Positions 1-9,100 of a stretch of 25,108 bases of DNA are shown piece after piece. The DNA lies in contig SKPS01000281.1 of assembly GCA_007119395.1 (NCBI GenBank), positions 1 to 25,108 on the forward strand, written 5' to 3'. Positions within the stretch are counted from its first letter, which is position 1. Each line of letters starts with the position of its first letter. The notes beneath the pieces are model-generated. The model did not search any database. It worked only from the letters and a program-made list of their open reading frames with translations, and was not told the origin of the DNA. The translations under genes and the position numbers were made by a program. The DNA is from Lentimicrobiaceae bacterium. Lineage in GTDB: Bacteria; Bacteroidota; Bacteroidia; Bacteroidales; SKPS01.

Positions 1-114
1 GCTCCTGAAGAGCGTGAGCATGTGATGGAGCGGATGGAGGTAGCAGCCGATATGGTGATTGGTTTTGTGACCATTGGTGCTGAGCGCACGATGACCCAGT
101 TCAACAAAAAATAG
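1..114 (+). CDS. C-terminal end of an unidentified protein (partial)
   Basis: An open frame enters from the left edge and ends at a TAG at 112-114, giving about 37 residues that finish in TMTQFNKK. The tail is charged at first (PEEREHVMERME) and then hydrophobic, as in an amphipathic helix followed by a short C-terminal tail. I do not recognise the family from so short a piece. The stop lies 5 bases from the stop of the convergent photolyase gene, with no hairpin between them. It is considered real because it runs open to the window edge in a coding-like frame and is not covered by another gene. Confidence 0.55.
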   Translation, partial: APEEREHVMERMEVAADMVIGFVTIGAERTMTQFNKK

Positions 115-119
115 TCTGT

Positions 120-1421
120 TCAGCGGCCTGTACTCTGGTAGGCATCCAGGGCACGTTGCCGCGCAACCTGATGGTCAACCATTGGCTCCGGATAGGCTGC
201 CGTGCCATATTCGGGAATCCATCTGCGGATGTACTTCTCTTCCGGATCAAATCTCTTTTGCTGCGTGAATGGGTTGAAGATTCTGAAGAAAGGGGCAGCA
301 TCACAACCGGTGCCTGCGGCCCATTGCCAGTTGCCATTGTTTGACGCCAGCTCATAGTCGAGAAGGTGCATCGCAAAAAACCCTTCGCCAATACGCCAGT
401 CCACCAACAGGTCTTTCACCAACAACGAAGCAGCAATCATACGCACCCTGTTGTGCATCCACCCGGTAGCCACAAGCTGGCGCATCCCGGCATCCACGAT
501 TGGGAAACCTGTTCTTCCGGTTTTCCACAGCTCTATTTGGGTGGCATCATTCACCCAGGGCATCAGGTCAAACCGCCCCTTAAAGCTCTCTGTCTCCACA
601 CGGGGGTAATGGTACAGGATGTGTGCAAAGAACTCTCTCCAGATAAGCTCATTAAGGAAGGTTTCACTATGCTTTTGGGTTGTTCTTACGGCTTCTCTCA
701 CGCCAAGGGTGCCAAACCGCAGATGCGGTCCCGCCAGGGAAGTGCCCTCTATATCAGGACGATCCCTCATGGCAGCATATCCCGCCAGCAGTTCAGCCGA
801 AAGATCAAATGGTGGCACACTGACCGACGAGCGCCTGAACCCTTTGGGCAACCCTGAAAACGGAGGCGGAGCCTCATCCTCAAAAGATTGCATCCTTGAA
901 AGGTCTACCGGGTAAGGGCGTAGCAGATCATCATGAAACAGACTCTTCCATCGCTTCATAAAAGGAGTAAACACTGTATAAGGCGTTCCGTCACCCTTCA
1001 TCACCGTTCCGGGTGCCATCACCAGATGATCGTTCACAGACACACAACGCGCCCCCTTTGAAGTGAGCAGCCCCATCACCTTCTCATCACGCGCCCGGCC
1101 ATAAGGGGAATAGGCAGCGTTGAGGTACACCTCCCTTACATGGTAGCGGGCAAGCAACCGCTGAAACACCTCCACCGGATCACCCTCCTCAACCACCAAA
1201 AAGGTCCCTTGCTCACGCAAAGAGCTGTCGAGACGCTGCAATGACTCTCCGATAAAACCAACCCGCGCATCATCAGAAGAAAGACCTTCTGTAATGTGGT
1301 GATCAAAAATAAACAGTGGCAGCACCGGCAACCCACTCTGCAAGGCAAGACTCAGGGCATGGTTGTCTTGCAGCCGCAAATCCCGGCGAAACCAATGCAC
1401 AACAATCGATTGTTTTTCCAT
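120..1421 (-). CDS. phrB: Deoxyribodipyrimidine (CPD) photolyase, cryptochrome/photolyase family
   Basis: This flavoenzyme would split UV-induced cyclobutane pyrimidine dimers in DNA using blue light. The 433-residue protein has the N-terminal antenna (Rossmann) domain from VVHWFRRDLRLQDNHAL (about 7-165). The C-terminal FAD domain (about 200-430) includes NELIWREFF near 257, TGFPIVDAGMRQL near 304, WMHNRVRM near 321 and LASNNGNWQWAAGTGCD near 358. It ends with the usual FNPFTQQKRFDPEEKYIRRW block. The NN in the SNNGNW segment fits a repair enzyme rather than a cryptochrome. Length is normal for class I CPD photolyases. A longer frame to 1523 exists, but ATG 1421 is preceded by AAGGAG at good distance, the protein family starts here, and a TAnnTTTG box at 1521-1528 would overlap the longer start. 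Divergent from the thioredoxin-like gene. Confidence 0.93.
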   Translation of the reverse strand: MEKQSIVVHWFRRDLRLQDNHALSLALQSGLPVLPLFIFDHHITEGLSSDDARVGFIGESLQRLDSSLREQGTFLVVEEGDPVEVFQRLLARYHVREVYLNAAYSPYGRARDEKVMGLLTSKGARCVSVNDHLVMAPGTVMKGDGTPYTVFTPFMKRWKSLFHDDLLRPYPVDLSRMQSFEDEAPPPFSGLPKGFRRSSVSVPPFDLSAELLAGYAAMRDRPDIEGTSLAGPHLRFGTLGVREAVRTTQKHSETFLNELIWREFFAHILYHYPRVETESFKGRFDLMPWVNDATQIELWKTGRTGFPIVDAGMRQLVATGWMHNRVRMIAASLLVKDLLVDWRIGEGFFAMHLLDYELASNNGNWQWAAGTGCDAAPFFRIFNPFTQQKRFDPEEKYIRRWIPEYGTAAYPEPMVDHQVARQRALDAYQSTGR

Positions 1422-1520
1422 AGATACTCCTTGTCTCAGAACCGGTTGAGAGATTGCCTCCGTGTGTAAAAGGCAACTGGTCAAACGATTCTTTAAGAAA
1501 TGTTTTGTTTTAACAACAAA

Positions 1521-1528
1521 CAAATATA
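1521..1528 (-). promoter_or_regulatory. Candidate -7 box of the photolyase promoter
   Basis: Reads TATATTTG on the minus strand, matching the Bacteroidota consensus TAnnTTTG. No clear -33 TTTG is seen at the expected distance. It would give a leader of roughly 90 bases before ATG 1421. It lies back to back with a plus-strand box at 1533-1540. Confidence 0.45.
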
Positions 1529-1532
1529 GTTG

Positions 1533-1540
1533 TAGTTTTG
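1533..1540 (+). promoter_or_regulatory. Candidate -7 box for the thioredoxin-like / TonB receptor operon
   Basis: Reads TAGTTTTG, matching TAnnTTTG, about 38 bases before ATG 1579. No -33 TTTG is found at 19-21 bases. The divergent arrangement with the box at 1521-1528 makes the intergenic region 1422-1578 a two-way promoter region. Confidence 0.45.
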
Positions 1541-1578
1541 TATAATAACATGTACTTAATCATTCAACAGACAATATC

Positions 1579-2019
1579 ATGATAAAAAGATTAATGATTG
1601 CCTTTGCGTTGCTCCCTTTCTTTTTTTACGGAGGCGATGTATTTGGTTCAACATCCATCACATTCACCACCATCTCATCGCAGGAGCAGTGGGATTCGGT
1701 GATGACGGTTTCAAAGGAGACGGGCAAGCCTGTTTTTGTTGACGTATACGCGGTATGGTGTGGTTTCTGCAAGCGGCTACACCGTTTTGTATATACAGAT
1801 TCTGCTGTGGCGGCCTATTTCAATGACCATTTCATCAACATCACCCTTGACGGGGAGCAGTCGTTTGGTCGGCACATTGTAAGCGTTTACGGCATAAGGG
1901 GTTATCCAACCCTGTTGTTCCTTAACGACCGGGGGGGGTTATTACAGCGTGTGAATGGTTACGTGGAACCGGCGGTACTGTTGTCGCATGGGCGGAGAGC
2001 CACTGAGAGGGCACGCTAA
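1579..2019 (+). CDS. Exported thioredoxin-like protein
   Basis: A 146-residue protein with a signal peptide (MIKRLMIAFALLPFFFYGG, cut near residue 24) and one thioredoxin-fold domain. The redox motif is VWCGFCKRL (CxxC at about residues 60-63), followed by a conserved FNDHFINITLDGE strand and a cis-proline GYPTLLFLNDRGG segment. It most resembles the Thioredoxin_7/DUF255-like group of periplasmic thiol proteins. The likely role is reduction or exchange of disulfides in the envelope. The C-terminus is short and basic. A run of eight G at 1931-1938 lies in the gene, but the family pattern (NDRGGLLQRVNGYVEP) continues in frame across it, so no frameshift is inferred. It is 73 bases upstream of the TonB receptor gene with no terminator between, so they may be co-transcribed. 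Confidence 0.85.
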   Translation: MIKRLMIAFALLPFFFYGGDVFGSTSITFTTISSQEQWDSVMTVSKETGKPVFVDVYAVWCGFCKRLHRFVYTDSAVAAYFNDHFINITLDGEQSFGRHIVSVYGIRGYPTLLFLNDRGGLLQRVNGYVEPAVLLSHGRRATERAR

Positions 2020-2092
2020 CGTGATGAGGAGCTTGGGTAGGCTATTTCGGGATGTATAGAAAGGGAAGAACCACAGAGTGAGAACAAGGATT

Positions 2093-4462
2093 ATGAACAG
2101 GGTATTGAGAAGATCAGATACAGTCATTTGCTTTTTTTTATTGGGATGGATGTTGATATCGGTCACATCGCTTCAGGCGCAGCGGTATACATTAAGCGGT
2201 CACATTCGTGATGCATCCAATGGAGAGCATTTGATAGGGGCCTCTATCTATGTTGAGGAGTTACAAACGGGCACCGCCTCGAACCATTACGGGTTTTACT
2301 CCATCACGATGCCGGCGGGTTTTTACCAGTTGGTGATCACTTATGTGGGGTACACAACCAAGAACCTGGCGATCACTTTGGACGGCACCCTTCAGTACGA
2401 CATTGAGTTGGAGCCACGACGTGAGGTATTACAGCCCATGGTGATCAGCGGGGAGAGCACTTCAGAGAACATCACGGCACGTGAGATGGGATCGGTACGG
2501 ATGGACATACGTACGATTGAGCGGATACCGGCACTGATGGGCGAAGTGGATGTTCTTAAGGCGATCCAGCTGCTGCCAGGTGTGCAGTCGGCCGGTGAAG
2601 GCACCACAGGGTTCAGCGTAAGAGGGGGGTCAAAGGACCAGAACCTGGTGTTGCTCGACGAGGCAACCATTTACAATGCCAGTCACCTGTTGGGTTTCTT
2701 CTCTGTGTTTAACAACGATGCTGTGAAAGAGGTGAAGCTCTACAAAGGGGATATGCCTCCTCGCTTCGGTGGACGATTGTCGTCGGTGCTGGATATTCAG
2801 CAGCGCGAAGGCAACATGAAAGACTTTGCCGGCCGGGGTGGCATCGGCACCATCTCGTCGAGGCTCACCCTGGAAGGGCCCCTGATCAAAGACAAAAGCT
2901 CTTTCCTGTTGGCCGGCCGCAGATCCTATGCCGATATCTTTCTTAAACTGTCGTCACGAGATGAACTCAGAAACAACCGCCTCTATTTTTATGACCTCAA
3001 CACAAAAGTCAACCTGATAGCAGACCAAAAAAACAGATTGTTCTTGTCGGCATACAGTGGCCGTGATATCGTAAGCCTGCGCAGCAGTGAAGAGTTTCCT
3101 CCATTCAGCATGGGTTGGGGTAACAACTCGGTTACACTCAGGTGGAACCACCTCTTCTCCCCGCAACTCTTCTCCAATATCAGCCTTATCTACAGTAAGT
3201 ATGACTACCGGCTGGGCATTGACGACAATGTGCAGGGTTTTGAGTGGGTCTCTATGATGGACGATTTTTCATTCAAGGCTGATTTCGTATGGTACACCTC
3301 TCCTGATCACACCATCCGCTTCGGAATGCAGTCAACCTATCACGATTTTTTGCCGGGTTATGCTGAAGGGCGAGGTGAAGAGACCATCTTTGGTGACTTA
3401 AAAATTCCGGGATACAAAGCGTTGCAGCATGGGGTGTATCTTTCAGACGATTACAAGATCTCTGAGCAGCTTACCATATTATATGGAGTGCGTTACAGCA
3501 TGTTTCAAAACATAGGCCCGGGCACCATATACCGTTTCGACGAACAGTTTTTGCCACTTGACTCTGTGGTGTATGGTCGTGGAAACATTTTCAACAGGTA
3601 TTCAGCGTGGGAGCCCAGGGTGAATGTGGTATGGCAGCTCAATAGCAAGTCGAGTTTTAAAAGCAGTTACAACCGCACGGCGCAATACATCCATTTGGCC
3701 AGCAACGCCACCATCGGTTCACCGCTGGATGTGTATCTACCATCGGGCCCGAACATCAAGCCTCAGACAGCAGACCAGATTTCGGTGGGTTATTATCGCA
3801 ATTTCCTGAACAACACGATTGAGACTTCCATAGAGGTGTATTACAAGCAGATGGACAACCAGGTTGACTTCAAGGATCATGCGGAGTTGTTGCTCAACCC
3901 GCGCATTGAGGGGGAGGTGCGTATTGCCACAGGGGAAGCTTACGGAATGGAGCTGCTCGTGAGAAAGCAGACAGGCCGGTTGACCGGATGGATAGGTTAT
4001 ACCCTCAGTCGCAGCACCCGTGTGTCACCTTGGATCAATGATGGAAAACCGTACCTGTCGCCATACGACCGTACGCACGATATCTCCATTGTGGCCAGCT
4101 ACGAGATTCAGGACAATCTATCAGCCTCTCTCACCTGGGTATATGCCTCCGGGGCGCCCGTCACCTTCCCCACCGGAAGATTCGTTTACGGTAACATCGT
4201 TGCTCCTGTGTACAGCGACCGCAATGCTTACCGTATGCCCAGTTACCACCGCCTTGACCTGGGAGTGACCTGGGATCCACCCGCCAAAAAACAAAGAGGA
4301 TGGCAAAGCTCCTGGTCGTTCTCGGTTTACAATGCATACAACAGACACAATGCCTTTGTAATCAATTTTGTACGAGACAGAGAAAACCCCGGTATCATGG
4401 AAGCAGAGATGATCTATCTCTTCCCTATTATTCCGGCTGTAACCTATAATTTCAGATTTTAA
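2093..4462 (+). CDS. TonB-dependent outer-membrane receptor with carboxypeptidase-regulatory-like domain
   Basis: A predicted gated outer-membrane beta-barrel of about 789 residues that would import a ligand using TonB/ExbBD energy. In order: a signal peptide ending near SLQAQ (about residue 30); a CarboxypepD_reg-like domain (TLSGHIRDASNGEHLIGASI to about 115), typical of Bacteroidota receptors; a plug domain (about 125-240) with LPGVQSAGEGTTGFSVRGGS and RFGGRLSSVLDIQQREGN; then a long barrel rich in aromatic beta-strands ending in aromatic residue F (YNFRF). ATG 2093 is preferred, with a weak AAGG before it; a GTG at 2078 is an alternative start. The next gene, 4 bases after the stop, is a DUF4249 lipoprotein, a known pairing. 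The ligand cannot be read from the sequence; this is not the SusC/SusD arrangement because no SusD is present. Confidence 0.92.
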   Translation: MNRVLRRSDTVICFFLLGWMLISVTSLQAQRYTLSGHIRDASNGEHLIGASIYVEELQTGTASNHYGFYSITMPAGFYQLVITYVGYTTKNLAITLDGTLQYDIELEPRREVLQPMVISGESTSENITAREMGSVRMDIRTIERIPALMGEVDVLKAIQLLPGVQSAGEGTTGFSVRGGSKDQNLVLLDEATIYNASHLLGFFSVFNNDAVKEVKLYKGDMPPRFGGRLSSVLDIQQREGNMKDFAGRGGIGTISSRLTLEGPLIKDKSSFLLAGRRSYADIFLKLSSRDELRNNRLYFYDLNTKVNLIADQKNRLFLSAYSGRDIVSLRSSEEFPPFSMGWGNNSVTLRWNHLFSPQLFSNISLIYSKYDYRLGIDDNVQGFEWVSMMDDFSFKADFVWYTSPDHTIRFGMQSTYHDFLPGYAEGRGEETIFGDLKIPGYKALQHGVYLSDDYKISEQLTILYGVRYSMFQNIGPGTIYRFDEQFLPLDSVVYGRGNIFNRYSAWEPRVNVVWQLNSKSSFKSSYNRTAQYIHLASNATIGSPLDVYLPSGPNIKPQTADQISVGYYRNFLNNTIETSIEVYYKQMDNQVDFKDHAELLLNPRIEGEVRIATGEAYGMELLVRKQTGRLTGWIGYTLSRSTRVSPWINDGKPYLSPYDRTHDISIVASYEIQDNLSASLTWVYASGAPVTFPTGRFVYGNIVAPVYSDRNAYRMPSYHRLDLGVTWDPPAKKQRGWQSSWSFSVYNAYNRHNAFVINFVRDRENPGIMEAEMIYLFPIIPAVTYNFRF

Positions 4463-4466
4463 TACC

Positions 4467-5309
4467 ATGAAGAAGTATCCCAACGCCCAGCATTTGATTT
4501 TACTTACACTGGTTTTACTGGTGTATGCGGGGTGTCGCAAGCCGATTGAATTAGACCTTGACACCACCTACACCCGTTTGGTGGTTGAGGGGAGCATCAC
4601 CGATCAAGAGCAGGCACACAGGGTGGTGTTGACCCTGAGCAGCGAATACTTCACAGACCAGCCCCCGCCTCCGGTCACCGGTGCCATTGTACAGATCAGC
4701 GATGGCGAGCAGGTGTTCCTCCTCTCTGAGGTGGCACCCGGCATCTATGAAACAGACCCCACAGTGAAAGGAGTACATGGAAAATACTATACCCTTACCA
4801 TCACCGGAGTTGACATCAACCAAGATGGTGAAATAGAAGAGTATACTGCTATCGATCTGTTGAAACCGGTAATGACCCTCGACTCCATTGTGGTGGAACC
4901 CCAAATGCCACTCTCCAATCCGCCGGTATACAAAATCAGCGGATGGGGACAGGAGCCACCCACACCTGACGACTGCTATCAGTGGCTTTACTATGTTAAT
5001 GGAGTGCTCCAAACCGACACCCTCAACAAAACCATCTTTATTGATGACACATTTGTGAATGGCAGTTACCTTCCGGGCCTGACCATGTTTATGAATGTTG
5101 AAGCTGAACCCGGTGACACCATCAAGGTAGCCACACGCTCGCTCACCAGGGAATACTACACTTTTCTGGTGACCTTTATGCTGGAAACTGTCTGGAGTCA
5201 AGGGGGAGGAGCCGGCCCTCCGGCCAATATCAAAGGGAATATCTCAAACGGGGCGTTGGGCTATTTCAGTGCTCACGCAGTGACCTTCACCTCCGCTCTG
5301 GTGCCCTGA
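4467..5309 (+). CDS. DUF4249 family surface/periplasmic lipoprotein
   Basis: A 280-residue protein with a lipoprotein signal: a hydrophobic stretch LLTLVLLVYAGC with the lipobox Cys at about residue 22. It is followed by KPIELDLDTTYTRLVVEGSI, the characteristic opening of DUF4249 proteins. The body is beta-rich with several short acidic and proline loops. DUF4249 proteins are found next to TonB-dependent receptors in Bacteroidota and are thought to assist the receptor, but their biochemical role is not established. It starts 4 bases after the receptor stop, so translation is probably coupled. It ends 27 bases before the next gene, which is likely in the same transcript. Confidence 0.85.
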   Translation: MKKYPNAQHLILLTLVLLVYAGCRKPIELDLDTTYTRLVVEGSITDQEQAHRVVLTLSSEYFTDQPPPPVTGAIVQISDGEQVFLLSEVAPGIYETDPTVKGVHGKYYTLTITGVDINQDGEIEEYTAIDLLKPVMTLDSIVVEPQMPLSNPPVYKISGWGQEPPTPDDCYQWLYYVNGVLQTDTLNKTIFIDDTFVNGSYLPGLTMFMNVEAEPGDTIKVATRSLTREYYTFLVTFMLETVWSQGGGAGPPANIKGNISNGALGYFSAHAVTFTSALVP

Positions 5310-5336
5310 TCATAATACCCACACCCTTCAACGCCA

Positions 5337-6116
5337 ATGCCTATGAAGTCCGGGATACTGATTGTAGTGTTTTTTATGATGATGCCACTCTGCTTCAACG
5401 GGCAGATTGTTCGTCACGAGGTGGTTTTTCACCCTGAGCGATTGGCAGCCAGAGGCATTGTAACGGCAAAGATTGTAACCAGTGGCAGGTTGAGTGGCAC
5501 GGAAACATCGTACTACCATTTCGACAGTACGGGCAGGCTGACCGGCATCGTGACTGTGCCGGCGGGTGGCACAGCCGACACCCTTTTAACGCGTTCGGTA
5601 ACAGATGGTCGTATTTCAGGGCAGCAGGCGCAGCGCCATGGGGAGCCGCGCAGGGAGGAGCTGCATTACAACACAGCGGGCAGGCTGATCATGAAGCGGG
5701 TGTTTCTTCATGACACCTTGTACTCCACGGTGACGTTTGATTACCACACCGGTGGCCAGGTGGCTTCATCCACTGAGGTCTCCGTCGCAGGAGATACCTT
5801 GCGGACTGCTCAGTACGTATATGCCTTTGGCGAGCTAACCCGTATCGACTACCGTGGAGCAGCCTATGGAAGCATACAGTACCACAGGCAGCGAAGCCAA
5901 TCGGTTACACGGGTCTTTTGTCCCGAAGGGGAGCTGTCGATGACACGACTGGCAAAGTACCGGAAAGACCAGCTTCTGCAAGAGGAAACAGTATCGGTGC
6001 CCGGGATTATGGCAAGCGCCACCACCCGCTACAGGTACATAAGGGGGTTGCTCAGGGTGGTGAGGCATCCTGATGGGCGAAGGAGCCGGGTACGTTATAT
6101 CCGGAATAACTCCTGA
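5337..6116 (+). CDS. Secreted protein of unknown function with YD/RHS-like strands
   Basis: A 259-residue protein. The N-terminus (ILIVVFFMMMPLCFNGQ) is a signal peptide cut near residue 22. The rest is a series of short beta-strand units of the form Y-x-F/Y-D/N-x-x-G-R-L: YYHFDSTGRLTG near 59, LHYNTAGRLIMK near 109, FDYHTGGQVASS near 134, YRYIRGLLRVVRHPDGR near 232. These recall YD/RHS or MORN-like repeats seen in exported Bacteroidota proteins, but I cannot assign a family with confidence. It is the third gene behind the TonB receptor and DUF4249 gene and may act with them. ATG 5343 (MKSGIL) is an equally good start. Its TGA ends at the base before the stop codon of the convergent peptidase gene. 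Confidence 0.7.
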   Translation: MPMKSGILIVVFFMMMPLCFNGQIVRHEVVFHPERLAARGIVTAKIVTSGRLSGTETSYYHFDSTGRLTGIVTVPAGGTADTLLTRSVTDGRISGQQAQRHGEPRREELHYNTAGRLIMKRVFLHDTLYSTVTFDYHTGGQVASSTEVSVAGDTLRTAQYVYAFGELTRIDYRGAAYGSIQYHRQRSQSVTRVFCPEGELSMTRLAKYRKDQLLQEETVSVPGIMASATTRYRYIRGLLRVVRHPDGRRSRVRYIRNNS

Positions 6117-9100
6117 TTAAATTCCCACCACCTTGCCTCGCAGCAAAATACCCTTCGACTCATTGCTTACGATCACGAAGCTTACACCTCTTCGCACAGG
6201 GTAGGGGTTGAGTTGTATGATCCCACCCTCAGGGGTATGGAGCCCTTGGTACGCCTCCTGACCGATGGCGTTTAATACGGTTACACGGTATTCAGCCGGC
6301 GGAAGATCCGATGGTAGCTGAATGGTGAGTTCAGAGCGATCCAGAGGGTTGGGGAAAAAGAGCAGCGCATCCTCCTGTGGCATGGTCTCGAGGCCGGAGA
6401 TGTTGTGAATGGTAAAGTTACGCACGGTGACACACTCGTTGCTGTCGGTGACCCATACCCTGTAGGTGCCGTAGCACAAACCGGCAGCAGTTTGGGTGGT
6501 TTGTCCATCAGGGTCATTCCACAGGTAGCTGTAAGGGGGTGTTCCTCCTGTGGGCAACGCAGTGGCTGATCCGGTACAGTTGCCGGCATCATGTGCCACC
6601 TGATCTGCAATCTGCAGTGGCATCGGCTGCGTCACGATGAAGCTGTCAACATACACACACCCTAATGAATCTGTAAGGGTTACGGTGAAATTCCCTGCAC
6701 TCAGGTTGTCTATCAAAGCGGTCTCCCTTCCGTTAGACCACCGAAGGGTGTAAGGTGGCACACCACCCTGCTTGGTGAGCTCTATGGCACCGTTTTTACC
6801 GTAGTAGCATTTGACGTCAGTGACATCGGCCTGCACCTGTATTGGTGAAGGTGGGTTGATCAGTACGATTGAATCACTCACCACCGTGTTGGTGGCATCG
6901 GTTACTGTGTAGTGGTAGGTACCTGCCGGCAGTTGGTGCAGGTTCTGTTGGTTGGGGCCGTGGGCCCAATTCACCACAAAAGGCGCTTCGCCACAGGCCA
7001 GCTCAAGACGGATGCTCCCGTCGGAGGATCCATAACACTTCACCGGCTCCACATGGTGTATTACATTCAGTGGTGAAGTGGTGATAAACACAGTGTCTAT
7101 GTATGCTACATGCTCCGGTCCGCTAATGGTAAGCAGAAGATAGGGTGATGAAAAGGGTTTGATGGAGAGTGTTCCTGCACCATTTACCAGGGTTGTTACA
7201 CCCACTTTTTCTCCGGGCAGGGTAAGCGTTGCCACGGCATTGGGGTAGTTCACTGCGGTGATTTGGATCGAAGCGGTTCCACATACGATGGTGTCGGGGT
7301 GTTGTGCCACGATCTGCGTGGGAGGAGCGGTACGGATTCTCATGGAGGGGTCTCCGAAGTAGTGGTACAGCCGGTATTGGTACTGTGCAGGCCCCAACGC
7401 AGAGCTCCACGTTTGGGTCATCCTGAGCAGTCCATGGTTCATCACAAATCCCATGTTCCGGATATCCTGGTGTGGGGTGATGACAGGAGAGAAGATTCCG
7501 CCGGCACCAAAAGCGGGCAACAGCCCGGGCTGCGACCAGATGGCATCAAACATGCCAATGGACAGTCCGTCGTTCCAGCCACTGTAACTATAATATGAGG
7601 CAGCCACCACCCCTACGGCACCCCCATTGGGGTGGCGCTGAAAGCGCTCAGCGAAGCATTCAGGAAGGGTAAACTCACCGGTATGGCAATTGATACTGAA
7701 CACGATAGGCGTTTTGTTGCCATTGGTAAGCTGACTCACATGCGACGACACATAGTGGGGTGCATGCCAGCCGGTGCCACCGGCATAACCATGGTCACGG
7801 TGCAATACGTAGAATGCACCATTGTTGATATGGTTCCGTATGTGTGTGGCGTTTCCCTTCCAGTTAAACGAAGGTGACAGCAGGTCAGCCGGTAAGCTTT
7901 GACCGTTGGAGTAGTAGCTCTGGTTGTAAAACAATGGAGTGGAGTTCACGGTATCAGCATAATAGACACGGTTCACCTGGTACCCTTGCGAGAGAAGATA
8001 GTCGCGTATCTCTTCACTGGTATGAACAAAGCGCCGGTCACAATGGTAATCGAAATCGTCATCCTGAAACTGTGCGGCATTCAGTCCGGTCAGGTAGAAC
8101 GATGAATCCGCCGGAGGTGTCCTCTCATAGTTGATGATCTTGTTCACCACTGTCATTGCCTGGGCTGGTGAGACCACTGACAGTCTGCCTCGTGCCATAT
8201 CGGGCAGGTGACCAAACACCTGTTGCCCGAGGGTTACGAGGTGGAGGTCTGAACCAAAGAGGATGTTATCAGGGTTGAGCAACATCTGTGCAGGAAGCCT
8301 GTCGTGATCACCTACAATCAGGAGGTAATCGGGCTTGGGCACCCAATTGTCGTACCTCACTTTTACTGAATCCCTCATGTCAGGGAAAGTCCAGTTTGTT
8401 CCGGCCACCAGATCCACACGGTATCCCAGTTGCCTCTTCCAGTCGGCAAGTTTTTCCGAAGCGTCGATAAACAGCGAATCGGTAAGGATGATGTATCCTC
8501 CCACCGGCTGTGACGAAGTCCCTTCCGGTTGAAAGGCAGCCTGCAGTTGTTCATGGATCTCATCTGCCAGCGATGCAGCGTTGGCGCCCACCAGGGGGAA
8601 ATTACGCAGCCAGGATTCTGAATGGAGTGTATAGTCCATAAACTGTGTAGCACCCTGGAAGTTCACCTCCAGGGTGAGCTCATCATACACCTTCAGCTCC
8701 CCTGTTACCGGGTTGAATGCCACAGGCATGATATCAAACCAAATCACCTGCATCCCTCTGAGGGCCTGTACCGTAACCTTCCTTACAGGGGCAGGAGGCC
8801 AGAATGCATCGGTTTGGTAAGCAAGGGTGTCGAAAGCAAACGCAGGCTCAGGGTCACCATACCTGTCGGTGGCAGGCTCCAAGGTGGGATAAACACGAAA
8901 GCCAGGTTGAATAACAGGTGCAGAATGGGTGAAAGAGAAATCAAAGGTGGCCCCTTCAGGCACCATGATCACCTCACTGCGTGCCGGAAGCTGTGGCATG
9001 CCAACATCCTGCGACATAGGATACCCGGGAATGCGAATCCGATCCCACTGCTTGCCGTCAATTACCTCAGAACGCACACTAAGATCCTCAGGAACATAAT

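Noticed and set aside
1422..1523. N-terminal extension of the photolyase by 34 residues
   Set aside because: The extension does not belong to the family, AAGGAG precedes the inner ATG at 1421, and a -7 box overlaps the outer start.
1931..2019. Frameshift in the thioredoxin-like gene at the G8 tract
   Set aside because: The family pattern continues in frame after the tract and the frame closes at a reasonable length.
4551..5201. Minus-strand frame opposite the DUF4249 gene
   Set aside because: Antisense to a lipoprotein with clear lipobox and family start; no features of its own.
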